Below are positions 49,545-61,285 of a DNA stretch of 64,000 nt, in pieces (position 1 is the stretch's first letter; the number at the start of each line of letters is the position of its first letter). Position numbers and translations under genes: made by a program. The notes under the pieces are model-generated. The model made no database searches. It had not been told where the DNA came from and was given only the letters and a program-made list of their open reading frames with translations. The DNA comes from Vanessa cardui (Eukaryota > Arthropoda > Insecta > Lepidoptera > Nymphalidae): positions 7,130,803-7,194,802 of the forward strand of contig NC_061129.1 in the NCBI RefSeq assembly GCF_905220365.1, in the 5' to 3' direction.

Positions 49545-49831
49545 CGGTGGCAGGGCTTTGTGCAAGTCCGTCTGGGTAGGTACCACACACTCATCAGTTA
49601 TTCTACCGCCAAATAACAGTACTCAGTATTGTTGTGTTCTCGATTGAAGGGTGAGTGAGCCAGTGTAACTACAGGCACAAGTGACATAACATCTTAGTTC
49701 CCAAGATTGGTGGCATATTGACGATGTAAGGAATAGTTAATATTTCTTACAGCGTCATTGCCTATGGGTGATGGTGACCACTTCCCATCAGGTGGCCCAT
49801 ATGCTCGTCGGCCTACCTATAACATAAAAAA
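49545..49831 (+). repeat. Repeat family M, full-length copy
   Basis: About 285 bp: it starts GGTGGCAGGGCTTTGTGCAAG, contains GTCTGGGTAGGTACCAC, GAGTGAGCCAGTGTAACTAC and GGTGATGGTGACCACTTCCC, and ends in an A-rich (ATAA) tail. Other copies lie at 56028 (+), 56160 (-), 31381 and 15590. It is a short interspersed repeat of a kind often seen in butterflies. I see no pol III boxes I would trust and no coding region. Confidence 0.75.
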
Positions 49832-50339
49832 AATAATAATAAATTAATAGACAAATATATGTATATGATTACAAAAATTTGATGTGAAAAAATTTACGCT
49901 ATAAATAAAACCAATAGATTATCGTAAAGTTCATTCAATACTTCTTTAAAAAAATCTTTTATCAATATACACTTTATTCAAGTGAATGTGTGTAGTTTGT
50001 AAAATAAAGTTATATTTCAAAACTGACCCGATGAAATGATCAGATCAGTGTGTGACGAATATAGAACATAGTACAACAGTCATTTTTAATTGATGACAAT
50101 TAACCAATTGATAAAGATCTGTATCAGTGTACAATGGACTTATTAGTTTATTTAAAAATATATTTTAAAATCGCAACCATATTATTTATTTTTATTAAGC
50201 ATACCAATTTGAGATGTAAGTATATATAACTTGGTTCGTATCTTTCACATTAAGTCACATACCAATAATATAACCATATCTTTAAAAGTACGGTAAGCGT
50301 AGTTGATTTTACGTTTTTAATAATGTGTAGCATAATTTT

Positions 50340-50700
50340 CAACCGACTTAATAAAGGAGGAGGTTATCAATTCGTCTGTATTTTCTTTTGTTACCTCATA
50401 ACTTTTAAATGGGTGGACCGATGATGATTATTTTTTTTTTTATTCGAAAGGTAGTGCTTCCCGTGTGGTCCCACTATATACTACAGAATTTGTTAATTTA
50501 CGACGTCACATTGCAAACTTCTAAAATTATCAGTGTTTCTTTACTATATTGTTCAAGTATTATATACACAAAAAAATTCCCCTTGAATCACACTATCTAT
50601 AAAAACACCGCATCAAAATCCGTTGCGTAGTTTTAAAGATGTAGGGATATAGGGGCCGAGAAAGCGACTTTGTTTTATACTATGTAGTGATGGAAGTCCT
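50340..50700 (+). mobile_element. Non-autonomous repeat A (Helitron-like), left copy
   Basis: AACCGACTTAATAAAGGAGG, then GAGGTTATCAATTCGTCTGT, GTTACCTCATAACTTTTAAA, and a second module with AAGCGACTTTGTTTTATAC ending at about 50695. Both modules occur reverse-complemented at 53690-53845 and 53085-53310. Confidence 0.65.
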
Positions 50701-50710
50701 AAACGGCTCA

Positions 50711-51090
50711 CACTTAGATTTACGATTATAATATAGTTATAATTATTGCTATATTTGGATTCGGTGTCAGCCAAGAAAACCCTATAGTATATCTATCAAA
50801 AAATTTTACCTTACTAATCAAGGGGCTCGTATCGCTTCTTTCGTTTGATTGTTGAGGCGCGTACCCGTGGCTGACACCGGCTCCAAATATAGCAATAACT
50901 ATAACTACGTTATATAATCGTAAATCGACGTTTAAGTAGTCTAATATTTTTCATTTTATTTTACTTTTGGAGGACTCTAAAAATATGTTGAATACGCAAT
51001 TATTTTCATTACTTTTTAGTGCATATTTATTTGTTTTAAAATAGTGTTTTGTTTGAAATCGGATTTTCTTTTAGTTAAAATTTTCATTTA
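50711..51090. mobile_element. Foldback element B, copy truncated at its left arm
   Basis: The inner arms (about 50711-50775 and 50865-50945) are inverted repeats containing TTGCTATATTTGGA and the CCGGTGTCAGCCA/TGGCTGACACCGG pair. The outer right arm (to about 51090) matches the outer arm of the complete copy at 52517-52742. The outer left arm is missing. Confidence 0.7.
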
Positions 51091-51478
51091 TTGTTTAATA
51101 TTTATATTTTTGGCAATGAGTATATATATGTGAAAGTTTCAAGTGGGCTCTAAAGAGAAGAAAATGGAGTAAAATAGTAGTAACTTTTTCCCAACATTTT
51201 AATTACAGAGTATTTATATACTAAGCCACTCCCTATATTTTACGTTGCATAAAACGGAAATAAATTTGACGCACCTCGAATAATTCCAAGAAAACATTGG
51301 ACATGAAAGGTCAAATCAAAAAACGACTTCCGGAAATAATGATAAGATGTAGAAGACTAATGTGTATATTTGTTAGAAAGTTGTGTTATTTATTTGTTTT
51401 GTTTTAATTATAACGATACTTCTTAAAATGTGAAGTTTACTTTGACTGTTTAATAATTTTCGATATTAAACAGTCAGT

Positions 51479-51631
<153 letters not shown>

Positions 51632-51767
51632 GTAATGATTGGTTCTGCAATGCACAATTTTCTTAAAGGAAATACGACATGATTATTGATTATTATTGTT
51701 ACGTGCTGTTGCGGTCAAGTAAATTGAAATTCATATAAAATATAAATATTATTAAATGTAAAGAGCT

Positions 51768-52036
51768 GAGATGGCCCAGCGGTTAGAACGCGTGCATCTT
51801 AACCGATGATTGGGGGTTCAAATTTAGGCAAGTATATGTGCTTAATTTGTGTTTATAATTCATCTCGTGCTCGGCGGTGATGGAAAACATCGTGAGGAAA
51901 CCTGCATGTGTCTAATTTCATCGAAATTCTGCCACATGTGCATTCCACCAACACGCATTGGAACAGCGTGGTGGAATATGAGAGGAGGCCTTATCTCAGC
52001 AGTGGGAAATCTACAGGCTGTTACTTTACTTTACTT
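51768..52036 (+). mobile_element. tRNA-derived SINE with (TTTAC)n tail
   Basis: A box GATGGCCCAGCGG, B box GGGTTCAAATT (one or two changes), common body, tail (TTTAC)n. Exact 13-bp target duplications TATTATTAAATGT lie at 51747-51759 and 52037-52049, which makes this a relatively young insertion. Confidence 0.92.
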
Positions 52037-52142
52037 TATTATTAAATGTTAGCAAAGCATTATAATAAAATTAAAATTTAAATATTTATCAATTTATCAA
52101 AAAAGATTTACAAACTAGGGAACAACACAAGCTTTATTATTA

Positions 52143-52742
52143 AAATAAATAAAATTTTAACAAAAAGAAAAACCGACTTCAAACAAAACACTATTTTAAA
52201 ACAAATGAATATGCACGAAAAAGTAATAAAAATAATTGCGTATTCAACATATTTTTTAGAGTCTTCCTAAGTTAAATGAAATGAAAAATATTAGACTACT
52301 TAAAAGTCGATTAACGATTATATCATGTAGTTATAGTTATTGGTATATTAGGAGCCGGTGTCAGCCACGGTGCCCTTGAACCAACAATCAAAAGAAAGAA
52401 GCGATACGAGCCCCTTGATTGATCCAGTATATTATTGTGTAAAAGGTAATTTGTAAAAAAATATTTGTTAAAGTATTCTCGTATTGTTTTTTGATAGATA
52501 TACTGTTGGGTTTTAATGGCTGACACCGACTCCAAATATAACAATAATTATAACTACATGATATAATCGTTAATCGACTTTTAAGTAGTCTAATATTTTT
52601 CATTTCATTTAACTTAGGAAGACTCTAAAAAATATGTTGAATACGCAATTATTTTTATTACTTTTTCGTGCATATTCATTTGTTTTAAAATAGTGTTTTG
52701 TTTGAAGTCGGTTTTTCTTTTTGTTAAAATTTTATTTATTTT
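52143..52742. mobile_element. Foldback element B, complete (600 bp, 225-bp arms)
   Basis: The left arm 52143-52367 and right arm 52517-52742 are inverted repeats with few mismatches. The outer arm reads AAAATTTTAACAAAAAG then CCGACTTCAAACAAAACAC, and the inner end AGCCGGTGTCAGCCA. The loop is about 149 bp and contains GAAGCGATACGAGCCCCTTG. It is non-coding, so it depends on a transposase elsewhere. Confidence 0.85.
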
Positions 52743-53084
52743 TTGATTTTAAGTGAAGCTGATGTTGACTAACTATTTTTTTTTAATATGGATAGATTAA
52801 GCGTTCCGTTTATATGAGTCAGAAACTACTTCGAGGACAATTTCAAAGGAAACTTGCGAATAAAGCAAAAATAGACTTTCGAAAATGCGGATTTAATACG
52901 TCACGCGGCGTGAACTACAAGGATCCCTCGAAAGAGCTGTAATCGAACTCAGCAAAAAAACTTTGAAAAAGACCAACTATATTTCGTACATCATATGACA
53001 TCACATCACATACACAAAATTTGATTAAAGATAGTAAGAAATTCTGCCCCATATCGCACCCTAACTGCGAGCCGTATAGGAGTT

Positions 53085-53870
53085 CCATCACTACATAGTA
53101 TAAAACAAAGTCGCTTTCTCTGTCCCTATATCTTTAAATCTACGCAACGGATTTTGATGTGGTTTTTTTTAAAAGATAGTGTGATTCAAGGGGAAGGTTT
53201 GTGTATATAATACATGAACAATATAGTAAAAAAACACTGATAATTTTAGAAGTTTGCGATGTGATGTCGTATATAAACAAATTCTGTAGTATATTTAGTA
53301 TCAGTATTGCACCCGTGCGAAGCCGGGGTGGGTAGCTAGTTGATTATAATATTCGACTATGATAATTACATAAACATAACCACATTACGGAAGGTGACTC
53401 AAATATCCAAATAACCTATAAATAAAAGATTCGACCGAGTATCGCTAACGTGCTCCTCAGAATTGTTCCGTTCCCTTCCGTTCCGTCACTTTGTCATGGA
53501 TCCTGTGCTCAGAACCTTACCAAACTTTCACCAAATTACCCTTGAAGTATATATTTTATAATAAAAAAAGAATTATCAAAATTGGTTAACGTGATTTTCA
53601 GTTATTCACCTATTTGTCGCGCATATACATAACGCAAATTTAAGACTTATGTCGTTTTCACATGGATACCATCATCGAAAAAAAAAATAAAAAAAATGGG
53701 ACCCCACTACCTTTCAAACAAAAAAAAAATTATCAAAATCGGTCCACCCAGTGAAAAGTTATGAGGTAACAAACATAAAAAAAAAAAAAAAAAAAAAAAA
53801 TACAGACGAATTGATAACCTCCTCCTTTTGGAAGTCGGTTGATAACATTAAACATTTTTTTTTTAGTTTA
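53085..53870 (-). mobile_element. Non-autonomous repeat A (Helitron-like), right copy, reverse
   Basis: This is the reverse complement of the modules at 50340-50700, with an extra piece of about 350 bp between them. On the plus strand, the part at 53311-53338 ends CGTGCGAAGCCGGGGTGGGT followed by AGCTAGT, a Helitron-type 3' terminus. A poly-A run lies at 53777-53800. Confidence 0.6.
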
Positions 53871-54125
53871 ACAAGTAAAAAAACAAAAAAGTAAATAGAC
53901 TGTAATACAATAATATTATAATAAATCTATATTTAATGAGTTCATCTAAGTTCAACGAATATTTTAATTTAGAAACTTTCTTGCCTTTCCATTTTGATTT
54001 CATATCAATTAAGCACCTAATCTTTAAAAATTAAGGTATAATAATAAGGTTTCATTCTTTTTTATTATTTATATTTTAATATATAATTACAGCAAAAAAG
54101 GCTTAATTCGAAAAGATGCTTATAT
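53871..54125. other. AT-rich, nothing recognised
   Basis: No gene or repeat boundary seen before the next SINE. Confidence 0.4.
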
Positions 54126-54306
54126 AACAACAACAACAGCCTGTAAATTCCAACTGCTGGGCTAAAGGCCTCCTCTCCGTTTGAGGAGAAGGTTTTGGAA
54201 CATATTCCACCACGCTGTTCCAATGCGGGTTGGTGGAGTACACATGTGGCAGAATTTCTATGAAATGTGTCACATGCAGGTGCGTTCTAACCACCGGGCC
54301 ATCTCG
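54126..54306 (-). mobile_element. SINE with internal deletion
   Basis: Both ends are present ((ACA)n tail and GGGCCATCTCG head), but about 110 bp between CACATGCAGG and TGCGTTCTAACC is missing. The lost part includes the B box. Confidence 0.85.
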
Positions 54307-56027
54307 ACTCCAATTGCTTATATGTCCCACATAAAACATTGCAGAATGAGCCTGGTACATCGAGCAGAGTCAAATTGCATTTAAATATTATTGCTAAAGC
54401 AGTGTTACCATGATATGTTAATAAAGTAAATAAAATATCACACGTCTGCTTATTCACTGCTGCTGCAAAATTTGGAGCATTCATTAATTCATTTATTGAA
54501 TGGGATACAACCAGTTGGCTGCGACAGAATCAGTTGGCTGCCAAAGATTTATCTGTGCGATGTGCGGATGTATAGTAAAAAGAAACGAAAGCGTAAATAA
54601 AAGAATAACCTAAACAACATTCTATTTTACAATTTTGATAAGTTAACAGATTTGGATTATTCTATTAAACACTAGAAAAAGGGTCTAACTGCATATTGCT
54701 TCTATTTTGTAAATTATATTTGCATACGGCATTTCGCGTATTCCGATAGAGTTATTTTTTTCTATAAAAACGGACAACTATGAAGAGCAGATCTCATGAC
54801 TTTCTATTCTATGTACCATATAAAGAGTTTTAATTTTATGTTGACAAAGTATACAATAATATAATTGATATTTTTATATGAAAATAATCGATTGAAAAAC
54901 ATAAGCGTCATTTTTTTTAAATTGTATTGGATTAATTCAATAAGCTAAATATCTAAATATAAATGTGTAATTTTTTTTAGCATTCAGAAGGATTTCCAGG
55001 TGCGGATTTTTGTACTTATCGTACAAGTAATGTCGTCCTAATTTATTTTCTTCTATGAACTCGATAAGTTTAAATTAAAATAAGATGTTAAATAAAGAAA
55101 ATTTACTTAATTAAACTGCCAAAACTGAGACTAAGGTAAGGCAAATACGTAGCGACGTTAGACCATGATTTTGGGGACAAAGTTATATTGATCTACATTT
55201 GATTCCCTATTTATTATTTTAATAAATATATAAATAACGAATTATATTATTATATTATATTATTGTATTATTATTAACTTAATTTCAATTAAATTAATTG
55301 TATTGTTATTGAATTATATTATCATTATATTATTTTAATAAATATATAAATAATAAAAAAATATACAGACTTATTGAAATATCTTTATGCAAAATTTTAC
55401 ACTATTTATGTGTATGTAAAATTTGTTTATCATACAATGTCGTTAAAACACTAAAACACGTTAACCATCCACAAATAGACACGAGTGGAGTCATGCGTGT
55501 AAGCTGTACTCGTATCTCATCATAATAACAATTATACTACTCAACTTTCTAACTAAATGTTTAAATGCAGGTCTTTTTTTTATTCACTGTTTCCGGAAGG
55601 CACCTTTTTTGTTTGACCTTTTACGTCTATGGTTTCTTGAGATAAGTTACGCTACGTCAATTTTAAATTTAACAACAATCATGTGTGTTCGAATTTCACT
55701 CTTTTTTTTTCAAATGAAATTTGAATGCTCATTTCTGTGCACTCTATAAAAGAATTTCTTTCAAACGATATAAGCATAATTGTTCTGTGACTTGGAAAAA
55801 AAATACAATATATTTTTATACTAACGAATACATGGCTATCATACATAGGTACATATTCAAAGTAACGTGTATTTTTGTGAGTGCATATATTTTTTTTTTA
55901 ATTCTGTGTCTGTGTATTATCAAATTTCAAGTGTGATCAGTGTATAAATTATTACACTTAAAATTTTAAAATATGTGGGAAGATTTTAAAATTGAATACA
56001 TGATTTAATAAATTATCGGTTCATTAA
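54307..56027. other. AT-rich intergenic sequence
   Basis: No gene recognised. At 55570-55665, words such as TTTCCGGAAG, TTTGACCTTT and GGTTTCTTGAG match, inverted, the segment at 51240-51345, so this is a further unnamed repeat. Confidence 0.4.
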
Positions 56028-56137
56028 ATAGGTGGTACGCCTTCGTGCTGGCCTGTCTGGGTAGGTACCAGTCACTCATCACATATTCAAATCTTTGTTG
56101 TTCCAATTTGAAGGGTAAGCGAGTTATGAATGTCGAT
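56028..56137 (+). repeat. Repeat family M, 5' part only
   Basis: GGTGGTACGCCTTCGTGC, GTCTGGGTAGGTACCAG and TTTGAAGGGTAAGCGAG match the first 110 bp of the 49545 copy. It stops just before an inverted, nearly complete copy. Confidence 0.7.
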
Positions 56138-56159
56138 TATGACAAATACTTTTTTTTTA

Positions 56160-56418
56160 TTATTGTATAGGTTTGCAGACGAGCATATGAGCCACCTGAT
56201 GGAAAGTGGTCACCATCACCCATAGACAATGACGCTGTACGATACGATTACCTTACATCGTCAATGTGCCACCAACCTTGGGAACTAAGATGTTATGTCC
56301 CTTGTGCCTGTAGTTACACTGGCTCACTCACCCTTCAAACCAGAACACAACAATACTGAGTATTGTTATTTGGCGGTAGAATAACTGATGAGTGGGTGGT
56401 ACCTACCCAGACGGGCTT
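56160..56418 (-). repeat. Repeat family M, nearly complete reverse copy
   Basis: On the minus strand it reads from CCCGTCTGGGTAGGTACCAC through GAGTGAGCCAGTGTAACTAC to GGTGATGGTGACCACTTTCC and GCTCGTCTGC. Well preserved against 49545-49831. Confidence 0.78.
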
Positions 56419-57195
56419 CTTCTTCTTGTAGCACTAATGCTATTACCATCAGTTGGCCCACCTGGTACCGATATGTATAAAGAAATGCATTTCAATACAA
56501 CATAAAGCCGACTTACTAATATATATTTAATTTTATACCACCGATACAAACACGGTCTTCGGGCTGTTCAAACCATAAAACTTATGACTTCATAATATCC
56601 CATCAACAGTTTAAAGTGTCACAAAAGCTTTGCTGTATGGATTTGGACTTCGTCGTAAAGCGCTATTAAATTTTATTAAAGGAACAAAAACAAGAACTCT
56701 CTTATGTAAGGCACCGCGTCATAACAAGCTATTCTTTTTTTCAAAGGCTCAAAAATACGTTTAAAATTAATTTTCTGAGAAATGTATGACACATACGTAC
56801 GATATCACACAAAGACGTTTCTTAAGATTTCTGACAATTCTAGTAACATCAAGGTCCTTGCTGTTTTAGCGATAATATTTGCATTTACTTTTAAAAATAA
56901 GTCTTACGAGTAAATAAAAAAAAACAAATTGACTCTTTAATCCTTTTAAAGTTATAACATATGTCGGAATTTCATAAAAGCATTAAATAAATTTAATTTA
57001 AAAACATTTTTAAAACAAAGCTTTTGTAGTACACAAATTTTGTGTCTATGGTGATGGCTTTTAAGGAGTACCTTTGTCTGATTCTTGGCTTTAATTTATT
57101 TTGCAAAAACCTAAACTTACTATCAAACAAAATTTTGGAGCTTGTAAATTGGTATACGTTGGTCAAGTCTCAAATATGACTTTCCGTACAAAATA
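56419..57195. other. AT-rich intergenic sequence
   Basis: No coding region or repeat supported. Confidence 0.4.
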
Positions 57196-57329
57196 CACAA
57201 CAACAACAACGACAACCTGTAAATTTCCCACTGCTCGGCTAAGGCCTCCTCTTCCTTTGAGCAGAAGGTTTGGGACATATTCCGCCACGCTATGCCAATG
57301 CGGTTTGCTGGAATACACATGCGGCAGAA
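57196..57329 (-). mobile_element. SINE, truncated (3' half)
   Basis: (CAA)n, CCTGTAAATTTCCCACTGCTC and GGAATACACATGCGGCAGAAG match the tail half of the SINE; the tRNA-like head is missing. It joins directly to the unexplained open frame that follows. Confidence 0.8.
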
Positions 57330-57483
57330 GTGCAGAAGGTGGTAAAAACCCGGGTGTACCGAGTCTCGCCGATGATGGCATATTCTTGAACGAGAGAGCA
57401 GCCTCAATAGGTCTCCTTAAATTAGTAGCAAAATGCAGAAACCAAATAAGACATAACTATAGGGACTTCAAAGAGTTTTGATA
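57330..57483 (+). pseudogene. Unidentified coding-like tail (~50 codons)
   Basis: The open frame ending at 57481-57483 reads FLNERAASIGLLKLVAKCRN and finishes NYRDFKEF. Codon usage and the amphipathic look are more protein-like than the AT-rich surroundings. I do not recognise the family. No upstream exon is visible, and the frame fuses into the SINE. It may be a retrogene or captured-exon fragment, or chance. Confidence 0.3.
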
Positions 57484-58744
57484 AACATCATACTTTTTAC
57501 TGAATCAAAAATATTACAGTGCTAGTCAAATAATTAACATGTATTATTATCACACCAGTCTATAATCTTGGATCTCCCTTAATACTCTGTACACCTAGTT
57601 TCTGCTCTGGAAAAAATACCCTATACCTACGTACGTGGCCTTTTGGCGTGCTAGACATAATACCGTTAAGAAGATTCCTTAGATAATTACTACTTTTTAA
57701 TTTTATTCAATTTATGGTTATATATATACCAAAAACTTTTTAATAACAAATATCAACATCTAATATCGTAAATCAAACTTGGAACAATGTTAGTTGAGTT
57801 ATCCTCGATTTGGTCAAGGTAAGCTGTTGCGAGGGAAAGAAAATTATGTTTGCTTGTAACCGCAATAATCAAGTTATTATATTATAAACCACTTCATTGA
57901 GAAAGTAAGATTAAGATGATGCGACACGATTATACAATCATAGGTATTAGTTTTTGTATTACATTAAATGTTATTCTAATATTTTTTTTTTGACATTCTA
58001 ATCGAAATAACGAGCATTTTTTGACAATCTAATAGAATTGTCTAGCGTTCGTGTTAGGCTACGTAGTCATGTTTTAATGGAATAAAGTTATTTGTGTGTT
58101 TACCTAATACGGGCACGCATTTTCTATTGGCACAACGGAATAATGACTTCTTACACCATCTATTTCAAAGTTTATTTAGTAAGCAAATTATTATAATTAG
58201 AAAATAGCGGTGAAATTAAACTTGATATTTTTTTATTATGAGTGTATGATATAACTTATGATAATAACAGAATAGTTTACGGCTTAAAGTAATGAGGGTA
58301 GGGCGTTATAGTTTGCCAGAGTAAAACAGATTCATGATTGAAAAAATACAGATATAGAAGAAACATGCCTTACCAAAAATGTTAAACTCATCTCAAAAAT
58401 GTCGCTTGAAAACAGTTTTACTTTGCTGTTGAATGCTGAAGTAAATCTTTCCGCTCGTGCTCCATCTTAAGCAGCGTTTAAACAAAAGGTAACAAATGTA
58501 AATTATAGATAATAATTATAGAAAAAGATAGTAATAAATAGAATAAATCGATCAGCTGCTAATTTTGTTTCAATTGTGGCTTTGTAATTTTATAATTAAA
58601 TATATTTATTGTATCGATTAATTATTAATAGTAATATACTTTTACATATCTACCGTCAATAGAACATATCCATTGACTTCCAGTAATAGCCTATAAATGT
58701 ACCACTTACCAGGAACTACGGCCCCTGGTTTCAGATCTAATTAA
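57484..58744. other. AT-rich intergenic sequence
   Basis: Nothing recognised. Confidence 0.4.
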
Positions 58745-58905
58745 ACCATGCTGCACCTATGGTTGGATACATATGTGGCTGTGTTTCAACGAACGTAGAC
58801 CCATGTAGGTTTCGTCACAATATCTTCACCGCTGAGTTTATAAACACAAATTAAGCGCATGAAAATTAATTGATGTTTGTCTGGATTTGTACCTACAATC
58901 ACTGA
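58745..58905 (-). mobile_element. Ancient SINE copy
   Basis: TACATATGTGGCTG, CATGTAGGTTTCGTCACAA, TTCACCGCTGAG, AAATTAAGCGCATGAAAA and ACCTACAATCACTGATTAAG follow the order of the reverse SINE with heavy divergence. A younger forward copy starts 60 bp later. Confidence 0.65.
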
Positions 58906-58964
58906 TTAAGAAAATAATGGTTCGGGTATTCAATTCCCTGTATATCAGATGTGACGTCACTAAT

Positions 58965-59250
58965 AGATGGCCCAGTGGTTAGAACACGTGCATCTTAACC
59001 GATGATTTCGGGTTCGAATCCAGGCAAGCACCACTATAAATATGTGCTTAATTTGTGTTTATAATTCATCTCGTGCTCGGCGGTGAAGGAAAACATCGTG
59101 AGGAAACCTGCATGTGTCTAATTTCATCGAAATTCTGCCACATATGCATTCCACCAACCCGCATTGGAATAGCGTGGTGGAATATGTTCCAAGCCTTCTC
59201 CTTAATGGCGGAGGAGGTCTTAGCCCAGCAATGGGAAATTTCCAGGCCGT
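58965..59250 (+). mobile_element. tRNA-derived SINE, forward copy
   Basis: A box GATGGCCCAGTGG and B box GGTTCGAATCC (perfect here), common body, ending CAGCAATGGGAAATTTCC. It is close in sequence to the copy at 51768 (AATTTGTGTTTATAATTC, CTCGGCGGTGA), so it belongs to the same subfamily. Confidence 0.9.
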
Positions 59251-60385
59251 AAAATGTTACAGCCTGGAAATAAAGTTAGTTAGTAAATAATAATTAACTT
59301 AACTCACTAATAGTCTCAGTCAGTCTCAGTGTTGGAATGACAGTTTTTCATGGCATAGCTTTGATTTTGGCTGGGCTTGTTCTTTTTCTTTGTGTTTTTA
59401 ACTTCAAAACTTCGTCAGCTATGAACACAAACTAATATATAATTTTAAAATTTTAAATTGTAAACAATTATTTGTAAAAAAATATAATTCTCGTTTGGTT
59501 CCATTAAAACTGGAGTCGGTTATCAGTAATCTAAAGAAAACCTACCAAATAACAGTTCTTCTAACGCAAGTAATTCAAGTTAATTGTAAACTTAAATTAC
59601 AATTACATACATATCGTCGGTATATATCAATATTAACGAACCGGTTTCTGTAAATTATATATAATTAAGACAAATTAAATTAGATGTAGTTCAGTAAAAA
59701 ATACAAATGGAATCCACCAATTTAGATTGTGATGCAGCCTGGCATAAATAATGCAAGCATATTAAAAATACATAAATTAAATTGTAAATAGGATACAATA
59801 AAATCACGGACAGAACGTCTACGGTTGTTTTCTACTACTACTTAATATAAGTAGTTGTAATAGAAAACAAAAGACTTTCTTTTTTCGGAAAATAGTGTCG
59901 TATACTTTAAGATTTTTAAACTATAGATAATATATTGTGATGTGTTATTTATCATTAGTCTATTGTATCAGAATATCGTTATTTCCCAGTAAGAACAAAG
60001 TTGATATACATACATTAGAACATGATTTTTCAATAATATATAACAGTTTACGACTCTGTAGTCGGTAGGTATTATTCTGATCCTGTTTACTGTAATGAAC
60101 GAGCCACTTAGCCACCATGTTGGCGGGATGTTGGCGGTATAATTTCTTGTAGTACATTTTTATGGGCGAAGAAGATATACCATAATTGTAATAAATATAT
60201 CTTTAATAATAATAAAGATTAAATTCCTGTTACAGTAATATTTTGTAAAATTTACTATGACGGAGATGTTTATTTTAGTATGGGAAAAAGGAGGTACTGC
60301 CAACTTTCAGAATCTGGGTTGCTACTGAAAATTCTCAATGGAAAACCCAAACATTTATTATTCTTATACCTAAGACTTAAACTTT
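59251..60385. other. AT-rich intergenic sequence
   Basis: No gene or repeat supported. AATAAAGATTAAA-type runs near 60200 are not meaningful by themselves. Confidence 0.4.
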
Positions 60386-60725
60386 AGAATATTGGCTCCG
60401 CGGACCATTATTTTGATCTCGCTGGATAAACGCGTTATGCGTTTCCCCCACGTGGATGGAATGGAGGGGGGGGGGGGGGCGGGGGGTTATGTGGGACTCC
60501 CCGTTGCCCTGGGCGCCGAGAGCTGGTACACCGGAATACCAATGCATACTAAAAAAACAGCGGTACCTTCTCTTCCTTTTCAGTGGGCGCCACGGGATCG
60601 CTTTTGCATGCTACCGTGATGCCCTGTCGGTCGGCCTGTCTATGCAGGCCTTCAACACCTAGGGGGATTTCCCGTGGTACTGAGATTCCCCATGGATGGG
60701 CTCTGCGGTCTGAGATAACCATTAG
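60386..60725. repeat. GC-rich segment of unknown origin
   Basis: About 340 bp of GC-rich sequence in AT-rich DNA. It includes a poly-G run (about 60464-60486), GGCTCCGCGGACCATTATTT, GGGCGCCACGGGATCGC and CTATGCAGGCCTTCAACACC. All overlapping frames are short and mutually inconsistent. The abrupt edges suggest an inserted retroelement fragment, but I cannot name the family. Confidence 0.4.
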
Positions 60726-60836
60726 ACCTACAATATTATTTACATTCTACTTACTAGTATTTATATTATATGTATTATATATACTAGTAATATAAAGATT
60801 TGATTTTGTGACATTTTTAATTGGGGAAAAATAAAA

Positions 60837-61285
60837 ATAGGCTATTTGACTGGTTTTTAAAATCCATTTTATATTATTTAGTAGAGGTTAAGGAACCCAG
60901 TAAAAGTTGTTATTTTTATTTTAGTACATATTTGCCGAAAAATATCATATTAAAAATACCATATTTAAATAACGCGCGAAAACGATACTTGGACAATATG
61001 GCGCTGCAATGGGGCCGGTGACGTCACTTTGCTGTATTTTAATCTGTCGTACTTATAGTAGAAAAGCAAGGTTTACAAGAAAGTAACTTCATCATAAGCC
61101 CGGTCAATCAGGAGCGTTTTGTGTCACGTGACAAACTTTTGAAAAAAATGCATTTTTATTTATTAATTTTTGAATAAATTAAGTATTATTTTCAAGTTTC
61201 AATAGTAAGTAACCATTTATTAACTCATAATATACACTGATTACAATAATTCACAATTTATTTTTCGCATTGTCAAATAGCCTAT
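60837..61285 (+). mobile_element. TIR MITE carrying TGACGTCA, well-preserved copy
   Basis: The 14-bp terminal inverted repeats ATAGGCTATTTGAC (60837-60850) and GTCAAATAGCCTAT (61272-61285) are exact. The interior includes AACGCGCGAAAACG, GACAATATGGCGCTGCAATG, the CRE palindrome TGACGTCA at 61019-61026, and GTCACGTGAC. There is no ORF of note. A diverged reverse copy is at 25834-26280. Confidence 0.85.
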
